From Streptococcus panodentis (GTDB taxonomy: Bacteria > Bacillota > Bacilli > Lactobacillales > Streptococcaceae), in NCBI RefSeq assembly GCF_017884005.1, contig NZ_QFAY01000028.1, positions 1 through 37,542 of the forward strand: a stretch of 37,542 bases of DNA, given 5' to 3'. A model generated the notes under the pieces. It did no database searches, was not told the DNA's origin, and saw only the letters and a list, made by a program, of their open reading frames with translations. The number at the start of each line of letters is the position of its first letter. Within the stretch, counting starts at the first letter, position 1. Shown here one piece after another: positions 8,081-17,100 of this stretch. The translations under genes were made by a program, and so were the position numbers.

Positions 8081-9043
8081 TTCTATTTTGCCCTGTTCTT
8101 GCAGGACAGGCTGTCCAACATCAGTTGCTTGAGGGCCGGCCTCAGCGATTGGGCTGGAAGCAGGCCCTTCCCATTGCTGGGTGAAGCGGCATCTTGGGAA
8201 GCTGGAGCAGCCCCAGAATTGCTGGCCGGCTCTAGCACCCTTGGCCGCTGTCCGCAGCACCAGCCTGCTCTGGCAGCGGGGGCAGATGTTTTCGGTTTCT
8301 ATCTTCTGCCGATTCTGAGCAATGGCTTTGATATGGCGCTCTTTGACAACTTGATTGCGCTTGGTCAGAGGCAGCAGCATACGGTAAAGGTCGTCAATCT
8401 GCTCAGCAGCCAGCTTTGCTCCCGTCTGGCCGGCCTGCTGTTCAATCGCTCCCAGTGCCTGCCAAGTCTGAATAACCTTATGCCGGTCGCTCTTTAGATG
8501 GATTTCCTTCAGCTCGCAGTCATTGCTGAAAACAATGTAGGAATAGAGGTCTGGCGCATATTCGTTCAGATAATAGCTGAGCCATTTGAGATGGATTTTA
8601 TTTTGAATGATGGGGTTGAAAAAAGACTGCTTGTGCGATCGGCCGCGGCCAGTCGCCAGAACCTGCGTCCAATATTGCTGGTGCTCCGATCCGAAAATCC
8701 AGCCTCTGTAGTTTTTGGACTCAAAAATATATATTCCTGATGGATGGATGAGCAGGGCATCAATCTCAGTAGTCGTACCATTTTCCTTAAAGACATAGAG
8801 ATTAAACAGGATTTTCTTATAGCCGCTCAGCTGGCTTAGGACCTGACCGAGCTGATATTCTCCCTGCTTTCCCCTGTTGTGCTTGAGCTCCCAAGGAGCA
8901 GTCCGAGTCTGCTGGAAATAGTCTGGCTCTTGATTTGACGTCTCAGGCTGGTCTGCCTCTTCCTTTTTTGCCAGTATTCTATAGCTTATCCCAAAGACAA
9001 GGATAAAAATCATCACCAATCCAACAAACATCGAGCCCGGCAT
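8069..9043 (-). CDS. NERD-domain membrane protein with topoisomerase-type zinc ribbon
   Basis: 324 residues. One N-terminal membrane segment (about 5-24) is followed by a short charged linker and a NERD domain (about 52-170), a PD-(D/E)XK nuclease-like fold. Candidate active-site residues are D95 in the segment TEIDALLI, and E108 and K110 in the segment FESKNYRG. The C terminus carries a four-cysteine zinc ribbon like those of topoisomerase I: C254, C257, C279, C285. AGGGGG is 8 bases before the ATG at 9043. NERD proteins are suspected DNA-processing enzymes, but the substrate of this group is not known. The gene stands alone, with its own promoter and terminator. Confidence 0.85.
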   Translation of the reverse strand: MPGSMFVGLVMIFILVFGISYRILAKKEEADQPETSNQEPDYFQQTRTAPWELKHNRGKQGEYQLGQVLSQLSGYKKILFNLYVFKENGTTTEIDALLIHPSGIYIFESKNYRGWIFGSEHQQYWTQVLATGRGRSHKQSFFNPIIQNKIHLKWLSYYLNEYAPDLYSYIVFSNDCELKEIHLKSDRHKVIQTWQALGAIEQQAGQTGAKLAAEQIDDLYRMLLPLTKRNQVVKERHIKAIAQNRQKIETENICPRCQSRLVLRTAAKGARAGQQFWGCSSFPRCRFTQQWEGPASSPIAEAGPQATDVGQPVLQEQGKIESNS

Positions 9044-9073
9044 TGCAGCATCCCCCTAAAAATCTCTAGATTG

Positions 9074-9082
9074 AGTATAGCA
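9074..9082 (-). promoter_or_regulatory. Extended -10 promoter of the NERD gene
   Basis: Reading the minus strand, TATACT (9074-9079) is preceded by TGC (9080-9082), an extended -10 element. No good -35 box is seen. It lies about 30 bases upstream of the start codon. Confidence 0.5.
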
Positions 9083-9195
9083 TAAAAAAGGAAGTTTAAG
9101 GAGGGGACTGCTGAAGAAATCTGTCTTTTAAACAAAATTCAGTTCTTTGTCTAAAAATGAACAGCCGAAGTTTGAAACATATTTTCCAAAAACAG

Positions 9196-9223
9196 CTGAC
9201 AAAGCTCAAAAATCATGTATAAT
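9196..9223 (+). promoter_or_regulatory. Promoter of the glycosyltransferase gene
   Basis: CTGACA (9196-9201) and TATAAT (9218-9223) are 16 bases apart, 30 bases before the start codon. Confidence 0.6.
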
Positions 9224-9252
9224 AAAAAGACGAGAAAAAAAGAGGAGTTACC

Positions 9253-10122
9253 ATGTCTCAGGAATTAATCAGTGTCCTTATCCCTGTTTACAATGTCGAG
9301 CAGTATCTAGCCGAGTGTGTCAACAGTGTCCGCAATCAGACTTATCAGAATTTGGAAATAATTCTGGTCAATGACGGTTCAACAGACGCATCAGGGCAGA
9401 TTTGCCGGGACTTGGCAGCTCAGGACAGCCGGATTACAGTGATGGACCAGGAAAATCAGGGATTGTCCGGCGCCCGCAATACTGGACTGGAAGCAGCTGG
9501 CGGTGCCTATGTGATTTTCGTGGACTCAGATGATTGGCTGCCGGAGCAGCATGTGGCCCGGCTTTATGAAAAGCTGAAAGAGTATGATGCCGATATAGCC
9601 ATTGGCCACCACTGCAGCTTTCGGCCTGAGGATGCGACCTTTCTCTATTACTCGACCGAGCATTTTGAACAGCTCTATAAGCGGGAGGAGATGATAGAGG
9701 AGTATCCGAGACGACGCATGATGGACGGGGTCTTTCTCTCTGCCTGGGGCAAATTGTACAAACGTGATCTCTTTGATGCAGTACGCTATCCGGTCGGCCG
9801 GGTGGCAGAAGATGCCTTTACCACTTACAAACTCTATCTGCAGGCTGAAAAGATTATCTATCTGAACGAGCCGCTCTATTACTACCGCCTGCGTCCCGGC
9901 AGCATCTCCCTTACTTGGAATGAGCGCTGGTTTCAAGACCTCATCGCCGGCTTTGAGGAGCAGCTGGCTATCCTCGGCAAGCTGGGCTATGACCTGTCCT
10001 TTTACTACAAATACTATACTTTCCTGCTCCAATACTGCCGGGACAATGCTCTGGCAGTCGGCCTGCAGGACAGCCCCGTCTATCAGGAAATCGAAAACAA
10101 ACTCAAACTGTTTGGAGAATAA
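9253..10122 (+). CDS. Family 2 glycosyltransferase
   Basis: Transfers a sugar from a nucleotide-sugar donor to an acceptor, probably in cell-surface polysaccharide or teichoic acid glycosylation. It has 289 residues. The GT-A fold runs through about the first 210 residues: SVLIPVYNVEQYL at the start, NDGSTD at 40-45 for nucleotide binding, NQGLSGARNTGL near 69, and the metal-binding DSDD at 91-94. No membrane segment is seen, so it is a cytoplasmic or peripheral enzyme. GAGGAG is close upstream of the ATG. It has its own promoter and a strong terminator, and no other polysaccharide gene is next to it. The sugar and the acceptor cannot be told from the sequence. Confidence 0.9.
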   Translation: MSQELISVLIPVYNVEQYLAECVNSVRNQTYQNLEIILVNDGSTDASGQICRDLAAQDSRITVMDQENQGLSGARNTGLEAAGGAYVIFVDSDDWLPEQHVARLYEKLKEYDADIAIGHHCSFRPEDATFLYYSTEHFEQLYKREEMIEEYPRRRMMDGVFLSAWGKLYKRDLFDAVRYPVGRVAEDAFTTYKLYLQAEKIIYLNEPLYYYRLRPGSISLTWNERWFQDLIAGFEEQLAILGKLGYDLSFYYKYYTFLLQYCRDNALAVGLQDSPVYQEIENKLKLFGE

Positions 10123-10127
10123 ACAAG

Positions 10128-10174
10128 AAAACAAGCCGCCTTTCAGCTGTATAGGACTGAGAGCGGCTTGTTTT
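10128..10174 (+). terminator. Terminator of the glycosyltransferase gene
   Basis: AAAACAAGCCGC (10128-10139) pairs with GCGGCTTGTTTT (10163-10174), a perfect 12-base stem ending in a T tract. It can also serve the convergent methyltransferase-like gene in the other direction. Confidence 0.88.
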
Positions 10175-10181
10175 TATGAAA

Positions 10182-10745
10182 TCACCAAATGAAAGGAAAA
10201 ATTCGGTATTTAACCTTTTTGCAATAGATCTCGTAGGTGTTTCCAAAGTGATTGAGCAGGGCTTTTTCCTCTACTTTTAGCCGAATGCTGTAACCCACCA
10301 CGAGAAGGATGAGGCAGAGAATGATTGTCAAAGGATTCAGCGAAACGATTGATAAGCCAAGGACGGACAAGATGCTGCCGGTATAGGCAGGATTTCTCAC
10401 AACAGCATAAGGGCCGTGGTCCACTAACTGCTGCTGATCGGTTGTCTGAACAGCGAGTGTAAAGTTTTTTCCGAGGTAGCTGACAGCATAGAGGCGCAAT
10501 GCAAAACCAGCCAGGGATAGGAGAAGTCCAAGATAGACTGTGAAGTTTGGCAAGTGAGGTACAGAGGGCAGAAGCTGCCCATTCATTAATAGTAAACAGC
10601 AGATAACGCTGCCAATAATGATGTAACGGCTCCCTCTGTCAGCAGAGTCGCTTACATTATTGGATTTAGTTTTATTTTTTATCCACATTTCTGTACCAAT
10701 GAAAATAAAAATGAATGCATAAATGAAAATAGTTTGTAAATCCAT
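10182..10745 (-). CDS. Membrane methyltransferase of the isoprenylcysteine carboxyl methyltransferase (ICMT) family
   Basis: 187 residues with about four or five hydrophobic segments. The C-terminal half has the signature of the ICMT/phospholipid methyltransferase superfamily: HGPYAVVRNPAYTG, then VEEKALLNHFGNTYEIY and a final basic RIFPFIW. The ATG at 10745 is chosen because GGAGG is 8 bases upstream. A 41-residue upstream extension has no such site. Bacterial members are mostly of unknown substrate, so neither a lipid nor a protein target can be named. It is transcribed alone from a promoter carrying a perfect palindrome. Confidence 0.82.
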   Translation of the reverse strand: MDLQTIFIYAFIFIFIGTEMWIKNKTKSNNVSDSADRGSRYIIIGSVICCLLLMNGQLLPSVPHLPNFTVYLGLLLSLAGFALRLYAVSYLGKNFTLAVQTTDQQQLVDHGPYAVVRNPAYTGSILSVLGLSIVSLNPLTIILCLILLVVGYSIRLKVEEKALLNHFGNTYEIYCKKVKYRIFPFIW

Positions 10746-10764
10746 GATTGTTTCCTCCGGGTTC

Positions 10765-10794
10765 ATTATAGACCTTTTGGGAAAAAAGGTCCAA
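10765..10794 (-). promoter_or_regulatory. Promoter with palindromic operator for the ICMT-like gene
   Basis: On the minus strand TTGGAC (10789-10794) and TATAAT (10765-10770) are 18 bases apart. Between and overlapping them, GACCTTTT (10771-10778) and AAAAGGTC (10784-10791) form a perfect 8-base inverted repeat with a 5-base centre, placed as a repressor site would be. No matching regulator is identified. Confidence 0.55.
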
Positions 10795-10993
10795 TAAAGA
10801 GGCTGTAAAAAGAGACTTGTTTGGAAACCGGATGATGGCTTCATTGGCCTTAAGCGGTCAGCCCACAAGCAAACGACTCCGTCGGTTCATTGCGAAAGGA
10901 AAGCCTGAGGGCTTGAGACTGAAGACAAAGTTATCCAAAGTCTTTCCTTAAGTGAGTGCGGACGGTAGCGACTTCCTTCGGAATTCCATACCT

Positions 10994-11057
10994 AAGATTT
11001 GAGCCTAAAGTCTCAAATCTTCCGAGCGCCTGAAACTAAAAAGTTTCAGGCGCTTTT
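10994..11057 (+). terminator. Two adjacent perfect hairpins, the second terminator-like
   Basis: Hairpin 1: AAGATTTGAG (10994-11003) with CTCAAATCTT (11012-11021), loop of 8. Hairpin 2: GCGCCTGAAACT (11026-11037) with AGTTTCAGGCGC (11042-11053), loop of 4 A residues, followed by TTTT. The second has the form of an intrinsic terminator on the plus strand. No plus-strand gene ends nearby, since the closest already has a terminator at 10128-10174. It may end an unseen small transcript or belong to a repeat element. Confidence 0.55.
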
Positions 11058-11195
11058 CTCACAGCGGAAAGACTTGGTTGATCTTTGTTTTAATTATAGC
11101 AATGAGCTTTTTCTTAATTCTTTGTAAGAATTTATAAAATTTTTACAAAGAAAATGGAATTTGTCTACGTTCTGAAGCCTGAGGGCTTTTGGTTT

Positions 11196-11270
11196 TATAC
11201 GGTATCTTCCAAAGATAGCTCCCTCTCTGGGTGAGGGCGCAGCCATCATGGGAGTCTGTCCCACCGCCTC
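11196..11270 (+). repeat. R1 dispersed intergenic repeat, copy 2
   Basis: Starts TATACGGTATCTTCC and ends TCTGTCCCACCGCCT. Both short inverted repeats are intact: CCCTC/GAGGG and TGGGA-gtctg-TCCCA. It is one of the fullest copies and lies about 195 bases before leuS. Confidence 0.8.
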
Positions 11271-11427
11271 ACTGCTAAAAGCAAAGAAAAAGACTATACA
11301 TAGTATGGTATAGGCGGGACTTAAAAGGAAGTCTTAAAATCTTGGAAAAGGTCAATGCTTTTTTGAACGATTGGTCTATTCTTTAAGAAATATTGCCGCA
11401 ATCAGCTATTTTAATTTCCCCTGAAAA

Positions 11428-11436
11428 TGGTATAAT
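11428..11436 (+). promoter_or_regulatory. Extended -10 promoter of leuS
   Basis: TGG followed by TATAAT (11431-11436) is an extended -10 element, 28 bases upstream of the leuS ATG. The -35 region is poor, as is common with extended -10 promoters. Confidence 0.65.
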
Positions 11437-11464
11437 AGGAGCAGTACGAAAAATGGAGAGAACG

Positions 11465-13966
11465 ATGGCTTATTACAATCACAAAGAAATTGAACCAAAG
11501 TGGCAGAAATACTGGGCTGACCACCACACCTTTAAGACGGGGACGGATGCGGATAAGCCCAGCTTTTATGCGCTGGATATGTTTCCTTATCCATCTGGTG
11601 CGGGACTTCACGTAGGGCATCCGGAAGGCTATACGGCGACGGATATTCTCAGCCGTTTCAAGCGTGCCCGCGGCTACAATGTCCTCCACCCGATGGGCTG
11701 GGATGCTTTTGGCCTGCCGGCTGAGCAGTATGCCATGGATACGGGCAATGATCCGGCTGATTTTACAGCGGAAAATATTGCCAATTTCAAGCGGCAGATC
11801 AATGCGCTGGGCTTTTCTTATGACTGGGACCGGGAGATCAATACTACGGATCCCAACTACTACAAGTGGACCCAGTGGATTTTCACCAAGCTCTATGAAA
11901 AAGGCCTGGCCTATGAGGCTGAGGTGCCGGTCAACTGGGTCGAAGAGCTGGGGACCGCCATTGCCAATGAGGAAGTGCTGCCAGACGGCACTTCGGAGCG
12001 CGGCGGCTATCCGGTCGTCCGCAAGCCCATGCGCCAGTGGATGCTGAAGATTACGGCCTATGCTGAGCGTCTGCTCAATGATCTGGAAGAGCTGGACTGG
12101 CCGGAGTCTATCAAGGACATGCAGCGCAACTGGATTGGCAAGTCAAGCGGGGCCAATGTGACCTTCAAGATTCAGGGGACAGACAAGGACTTTACGGTCT
12201 TTACCACCCGCCCGGATACCCTTTTTGGCGCGACTTATGCTGTGCTGGCGCCCGAGCATGCTCTGGTAGATGCCATTACCAGCCCTGAGCAGGCAGCAGC
12301 CGTTGCAGCCTACAAACGTCAGGCTTCGCTCAAGTCCGATCTGGCCCGAACGGACCTGGCCAAGGAGAAGACCGGTGTCTGGACAGGGGCTTATGCCATC
12401 AATCCGGCCAACGGCCAGGAAATTCCTATCTGGATTGCGGACTATGTACTGGCCAGCTACGGTACGGGGGCCATCATGGCCGTGCCTGCCCATGATGAGC
12501 GCGACTGGGAGTTTGCCAAGCAGTTTGGCCTGCCCATCATCGAAGTGCTGGAGGGCGGCAATGTGGAGGCAGCAGCCTATACTGAGGACGGACTCCATGT
12601 CAACTCAAGCTTCCTCAACGGGCTGAACAAGGAAGAGGCCATTGCCAAGATAATTGCTTGGCTGGAAGAAAAGGGTGTCGGTCAGGAAAAAATCACCTAC
12701 CGCCTGCGGGACTGGCTTTTCAGCCGTCAGCGCTACTGGGGCGAGCCGATTCCGATTGTGCACTGGGAGGATGGGACCTCTACGGCTCTGTCTGAAAGCG
12801 AGCTGCCGCTGGTGCTGCCGGTGACCAAGGACATCCGTCCTTCAGGGACTGGCGAAAGTCCGCTGGCCAATCTGACTGACTGGCTGGAAGTGACTCGCGA
12901 AGACGGTGTCAAGGGCCGCCGCGAGACCAATACCATGCCCCAGTGGGCTGGCTCCAGCTGGTATTACCTGCGTTATATCGACCCTCACAACAGTGAGAAG
13001 TTGGCGGATGAGGACCTGCTCAAGGCCTGGCTGCCGGTGGACATCTATATCGGCGGAGCAGAGCATGCAGTGCTCCACTTGCTTTATGCCCGCTTCTGGC
13101 ATAAATTTCTCTATGATCTCGGAGTGGTGCCGACCAAGGAGCCTTTCCAAAAGCTCTTTAACCAAGGCATGATTTTGGGAACCAGCTACCGTGACAGCCG
13201 CGGTGCTCTGGTTGCGACCGATAAGGTGGAAAAACGCGACGGCTCTTTCTTCAGCATGGAAACCGGTGAAGAGCTGGAGCAGGCACCGGCTAAGATGTCC
13301 AAGTCTCTGAAAAATGTGGTCAATCCGGATGATGTGGTGGACCAGTATGGGGCGGATACCCTGCGGGTTTATGAGATGTTTATGGGGCCGCTGGATGCCT
13401 CTATCGCTTGGAGCGAAGAGGGACTGGAAGGCAGCCGCAAATTCCTGGATCGGGTTTACCGCCTGCTGACCAGAAAAGAGCTAACCGCTGAAAATGACGG
13501 CAAGCTGGACAAGGTCTATCACGAAACTGTCAAGTCTGTGACCGAGCAGATTGAGGAGCTCAAGTTCAATACTGCTCTGGCCCAGCTCATGATCTTTGTC
13601 AATGCGGCCAACAAGGAAGACCAGCTCTACATCGGCTATGCTAAGGGCTTTATCCAGCTGCTGGCACCATTTGCGCCCCATCTGGCTGAGGAACTCTGGC
13701 AGCAGATTGCCCAGACCGGAGAGTCCATCTCCTATGTGGCTTGGCCGACTTACGATGAGAGCAAGCTGGTTGAGGCCGAAGTGGAAATCGTAGTCCAAAT
13801 CAAGGGCAAGGTCCGGGCCAAGCTGATCGTGGCTAAGGACCTGTCTCCTCAGGAACTGCAGGAAATCGCCCTGGCTGACGAAAAAATCAAGGAAGAAATT
13901 GCCGGCAAGGAAGTGGTCAAGGTGATAGCGGTGCCCAACAAGCTTGTGAATATTGTAGTAAAATAA
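11465..13966 (+). CDS. leuS: Leucyl-tRNA synthetase
   Basis: Charges tRNA-Leu with leucine in the cytoplasm. It has 833 residues from the ATG at 11465, chosen because GGAG lies 6 bases upstream. The frame is open further upstream but without a ribosome site. The class I signatures are present: [16 protein letters not shown] near residue 40 (HIGH-type motif) and KMSKSLKNV near residue 610. The editing domain (CP1) lies between, with the segment [16 protein letters not shown]. The C-terminal tRNA-binding region ends normally. It is a housekeeping gene standing between accessory sugar genes, with its own promoter and terminator, and no sign of damage. Confidence 0.98.
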   Translation: MAYYNHKEIEPKWQKYWADHHTFKTGTDADKPSFYALDMFPYPSGAGLHVGHPEGYTATDILSRFKRARGYNVLHPMGWDAFGLPAEQYAMDTGNDPADFTAENIANFKRQINALGFSYDWDREINTTDPNYYKWTQWIFTKLYEKGLAYEAEVPVNWVEELGTAIANEEVLPDGTSERGGYPVVRKPMRQWMLKITAYAERLLNDLEELDWPESIKDMQRNWIGKSSGANVTFKIQGTDKDFTVFTTRPDTLFGATYAVLAPEHALVDAITSPEQAAAVAAYKRQASLKSDLARTDLAKEKTGVWTGAYAINPANGQEIPIWIADYVLASYGTGAIMAVPAHDERDWEFAKQFGLPIIEVLEGGNVEAAAYTEDGLHVNSSFLNGLNKEEAIAKIIAWLEEKGVGQEKITYRLRDWLFSRQRYWGEPIPIVHWEDGTSTALSESELPLVLPVTKDIRPSGTGESPLANLTDWLEVTREDGVKGRRETNTMPQWAGSSWYYLRYIDPHNSEKLADEDLLKAWLPVDIYIGGAEHAVLHLLYARFWHKFLYDLGVVPTKEPFQKLFNQGMILGTSYRDSRGALVATDKVEKRDGSFFSMETGEELEQAPAKMSKSLKNVVNPDDVVDQYGADTLRVYEMFMGPLDASIAWSEEGLEGSRKFLDRVYRLLTRKELTAENDGKLDKVYHETVKSVTEQIEELKFNTALAQLMIFVNAANKEDQLYIGYAKGFIQLLAPFAPHLAEELWQQIAQTGESISYVAWPTYDESKLVEAEVEIVVQIKGKVRAKLIVAKDLSPQELQEIALADEKIKEEIAGKEVVKVIAVPNKLVNIVVK

Positions 13967-14063
13967 GCACCTATCAGTTTTGCCTGCAGGCTTTAACAGC
14001 CTTCTGTCTGCCATTTTTTCCACAAATTATAGAATAAATCGTCGCTTTTTAGGAAGTGATGCG

Positions 14064-14091
14064 GAAGGCGTTGAAGACGCCTTCTTTTTTT
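14064..14091 (+). terminator. leuS terminator
   Basis: GAAGGCG (14064-14070) pairs with CGCCTTC (14078-14084) around a 7-base loop and is followed by seven T residues. The -35 box of the next gene lies in the loop. Confidence 0.85.
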
Positions 14092-14099
14092 GTTATAGT
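14071..14099 (+). promoter_or_regulatory. Promoter of the GH2 beta-galactosidase gene, nested in the leuS terminator
   Basis: TTGAAG (14071-14076) and TATAGT (14094-14099) are 17 bases apart, and TGT just before the -10 makes it an extended -10 element. The -35 box is the loop of the terminator and the T tract is in the spacer. No cre site is seen here. Confidence 0.6.
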
Positions 14100-14127
14100 G
14101 ATACCGTGAAAATAAAAGGAGCAGCAT

Positions 14128-17100
14128 ATGAAAGAACTACGAGGTCAGCAAACGCTGCGGAAGCATTGGCTGTTCAGTCAGCAAGTGACCAAAGATCAGG
14201 CTCTGGCAGAGGAGATTTGTCCAGAGGACTGGGAATCGGTCAAACTGCCTCATGATTGGAGTATTTATTATGATTTCGATGCTCAGTCACCGGCACAGAA
14301 TGAAGGCGGCCAGCTGAACGGCGGGTCTGCTTGGTACCGAACGGCTTTCTTTTTGGAAGATGATGTATCAAAGAAAGCTGTCCGCCTTTGCTTTGATGGT
14401 GTTTACATGGACTCGCAGGTCTTTGTCAATGGGCAGCTGGTCGGCCGCTATCCCAGCGGCTATACGCCTTTTTCCTATGATATTACCCGCTATCTCCGCA
14501 ATGACGGGTCAGAAAATATCTTAGCAGTCCATGTTGTCAATCAGCAGCCCAGCAGCCGCTGGTACTCAGGAAGCGGCATTTACCGTGATGTTCACCTCTT
14601 GGTGCAGGAGCAGGTCCATGTCTGTCTGGATGGGGTGGCTATTGCCTTTCCGGAGCTGGAAATGGAGCAGGACGGCTGGGTAGATACGGTGGTGGAGACA
14701 AGAGTGACCAACGCTTCCCTGCAGGATGCTCCAGTCTATCTGAGGCAGCAAATCATAGACAGGCAAGGCCAGGTGGCAGCCGACTGGACAGACAGCAGTA
14801 CCCAGCTGCTGCTTCCGCAGATGGACATAGTTTTTAGGCAGGTCCTGCCGGTTTTTCAGCCGGCACTATGGGATGTGCGCAGTGAAGAACCGGCCTTGTA
14901 CCAGCTGATTACCAGAGTTTATCAGGGGAATACTTTGGTTGATGAACGCAGCGATAGCTTTGGCTACCGCTATCTGTCTTGGAGTCCGTCTCAGGGATTT
15001 TTCTTAAATGGGCAGTATCTAAAGCTGCACGGTGTCTGCCTGCATCATGACCACGGGGCTTTGGGAGCAGCGGAAAATGAAAAGGCGGAATACCGCCGGC
15101 TGAAACAGATGAAGGAAATGGGAGCCAATGCCATCCGGACTGCTCATAATCCGGCCAGTCCGCAGACACTGAAGCTGGCTGCTGAGCTGGGCCTGCTAGT
15201 GCAGGAGGAGGCTTTCGATACATGGTACGGCGGTAAAAAGACTTATGACTATGGCCGCTTTTTTGAAGAAAAGGTGCTTCATCCTGAAGCAAAAGCAGGC
15301 GATACTTGGTCTGACTATGACCTGCGAATGCTGGTGGAGCGGGGGAAAAATAATCCGGCCATCTTTATGTGGTCTATTGGAAATGAAATCAGTGAAGCGA
15401 AAGGAGATGCCCATTCGCTCGCTACGGTGAAGCGCTTGGTGCAGGTCGTTAAAAGCGTTGATCCGACCCGTTATGTCACCATGGGAATCGACGCTTTCCG
15501 CTTTGGCGATGGCAGCGGCGGACATGAGCGGATCGCAGCAGAGCTGGATGCTGTCGGCCTGAATTATGCCGAGGAGAATGTCGATCAGCTGCGGCAGCGC
15601 CATCCGGACTGGCTGCTCTATGGTTCGGAAACTTCCTCTGCCACCAGAACGAGGGGGAGCTATTTCCGGCCGCACAGGGAATGGATTGGCCACAATAAAG
15701 GGCTGAGAAATTTTGAGCAGTCGGATTATGGCAATGACCGTGTTGCCTGGGGCAGGACAGCGAGCAGTGCCTGGCTGTTTGATCGGGACCGTGCTGACTA
15801 TGCGGGGCAGTTTGTCTGGACAGGCTGCGACTACATCGGAGAGCCTACGCCCTGGCACAATCAGAATGAAACGCCGGTTAACAGTTCCTATTTTGGTTTG
15901 GTGGATACAGCCGGTATCCCTAAGAATGATTATTACTTTTACCAGAGTCAGTGGCGGACCCGGGATGACTGTCCCATGGTCCATCTCCTGCCGCACTGGA
16001 ATTGGGAAAAAGCCGGTCTGCGCCGGCAGGTGATGGACAGCAGCGGCCGCATTCCTGTGCGGGTTTATTCCAATGCTGCCAGTGTCGAACTCTATCTGAA
16101 CGGTCTGTCGCAGGGCAGAAAGGCATTTTGTCAGAAAAAAACGGTTGACGGCCGTCCCTACCAAGAGGGAAGCCGTGCCGCAGAGCTCTATCTGGAATGG
16201 CTGCTGCCCTATGTGCCGGGTAAGCTGCTAGCAGTAGCTTATAATCAGGTGGGAGAGGAAATTGCACGCGATTGCCTGCAAACAGCGGGTAAGGCTGCCC
16301 GGCTGCATCTGCTCAGGGAAGAAGACCGCATTCGGGCTGACGGCCGAGAAGTGGCCTATATCCGCTATCAGATTGAGGACCGCGATGGCAATCTGGTGCC
16401 GACTGCCAATCATCAAGTGCACTTCAGCTTGAGCGGACAAGGGCGGATGGTCGGGCTTGATAATGGCCGCCAGGCCAGCCGCGAGCGCTACAAGGCGCAG
16501 GCTGACGGGACATGGCGGCGGCGGGTATTCAATGGTCAGGGCATGGCAATCATAGAGAGCACAGAAGAGGACGGCTCCTTTACCCTTCATGCTTCTAGTC
16601 AAGGCTTGGAGGCCGATTCGGTGACCATTTTTACCGGAGAGGGGACAGCGGTCTGTCAGCAGCCGGCAGAGTCTCTTGAGCTCAGCTTTGGGTCTGATGA
16701 GTGGCTGGAAGATGAAACGCTTCTGCTGGAGTGCTTTGTCTGCTACCCAGACGGCAGGAAGCAGAGAATTTCTGCTCAGGCCTTGGAGTGGGAGATCAGC
16801 GGCGAGGGCTGGCTGACAATCAAGGAAGACCGCTGTCAACTGCGTCAGGCCGGAAAAGTCACTCTCCGAGCTTCTTACGGCCATTTGCAGACGGAGTTGC
16901 AGCGGATGATTCAGTCCAGGCGGAAGCTAACCAGGGCTGTGGCTGTGCGTCCGATTCGAGTTTATACGCAGTTGCAGCAGCAGCCTGTACTGCCTGAAAA
17001 GGTTGTGGTAGAGATGGAAGGAGGATTTCCAAAGACCTATCCCGTTAGCTGGGAGACTGTTTCAGAGGAAAATCTCAGCCGCTATCAGGAAGTGACAGTC

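Larger units (their letters stand above)
10746..11464. other. Long gene-free region with repeats and hairpins, 719 bases
   Basis: No credible gene is present. After the ICMT promoter (10765-10794) come a small hairpin unit AAGCC-tgag-GGCTT near 10918, which recurs near 11177, the twin perfect hairpins at 10994-11057, an AT-rich stretch (11090-11160), R1 copy 2 (11196-11270) and the leuS promoter (11428-11436). The part 10840-10990 looks like degraded repeat material. No T-box signature upstream of leuS was found. Confidence 0.65.

Noticed and set aside
10869..11464. T-box leader for leuS
   Set aside because: Long leader regions before tRNA synthetase genes suggest a T-box, but I find no AGGGTGGNACCGCG-type core. 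The GGGTGAGGGCGC segment belongs to the R1 repeat, and the leuS promoter lies downstream of it.
11393..11464. Longer N terminus for leuS
   Set aside because: The frame is open 24 codons upstream, but this part contains the promoter -10 box and the ribosome site, and LeuRS proteins start at the [10 protein letters not shown] segment.
15196..16164. Long open frame antisense to the GH2 gene
   Set aside because: Shadow of a strongly supported glycosidase gene. No ribosome site, no family resemblance. Similar shadows occur at 2741-3487, 23136-23918 and 35405-36433.
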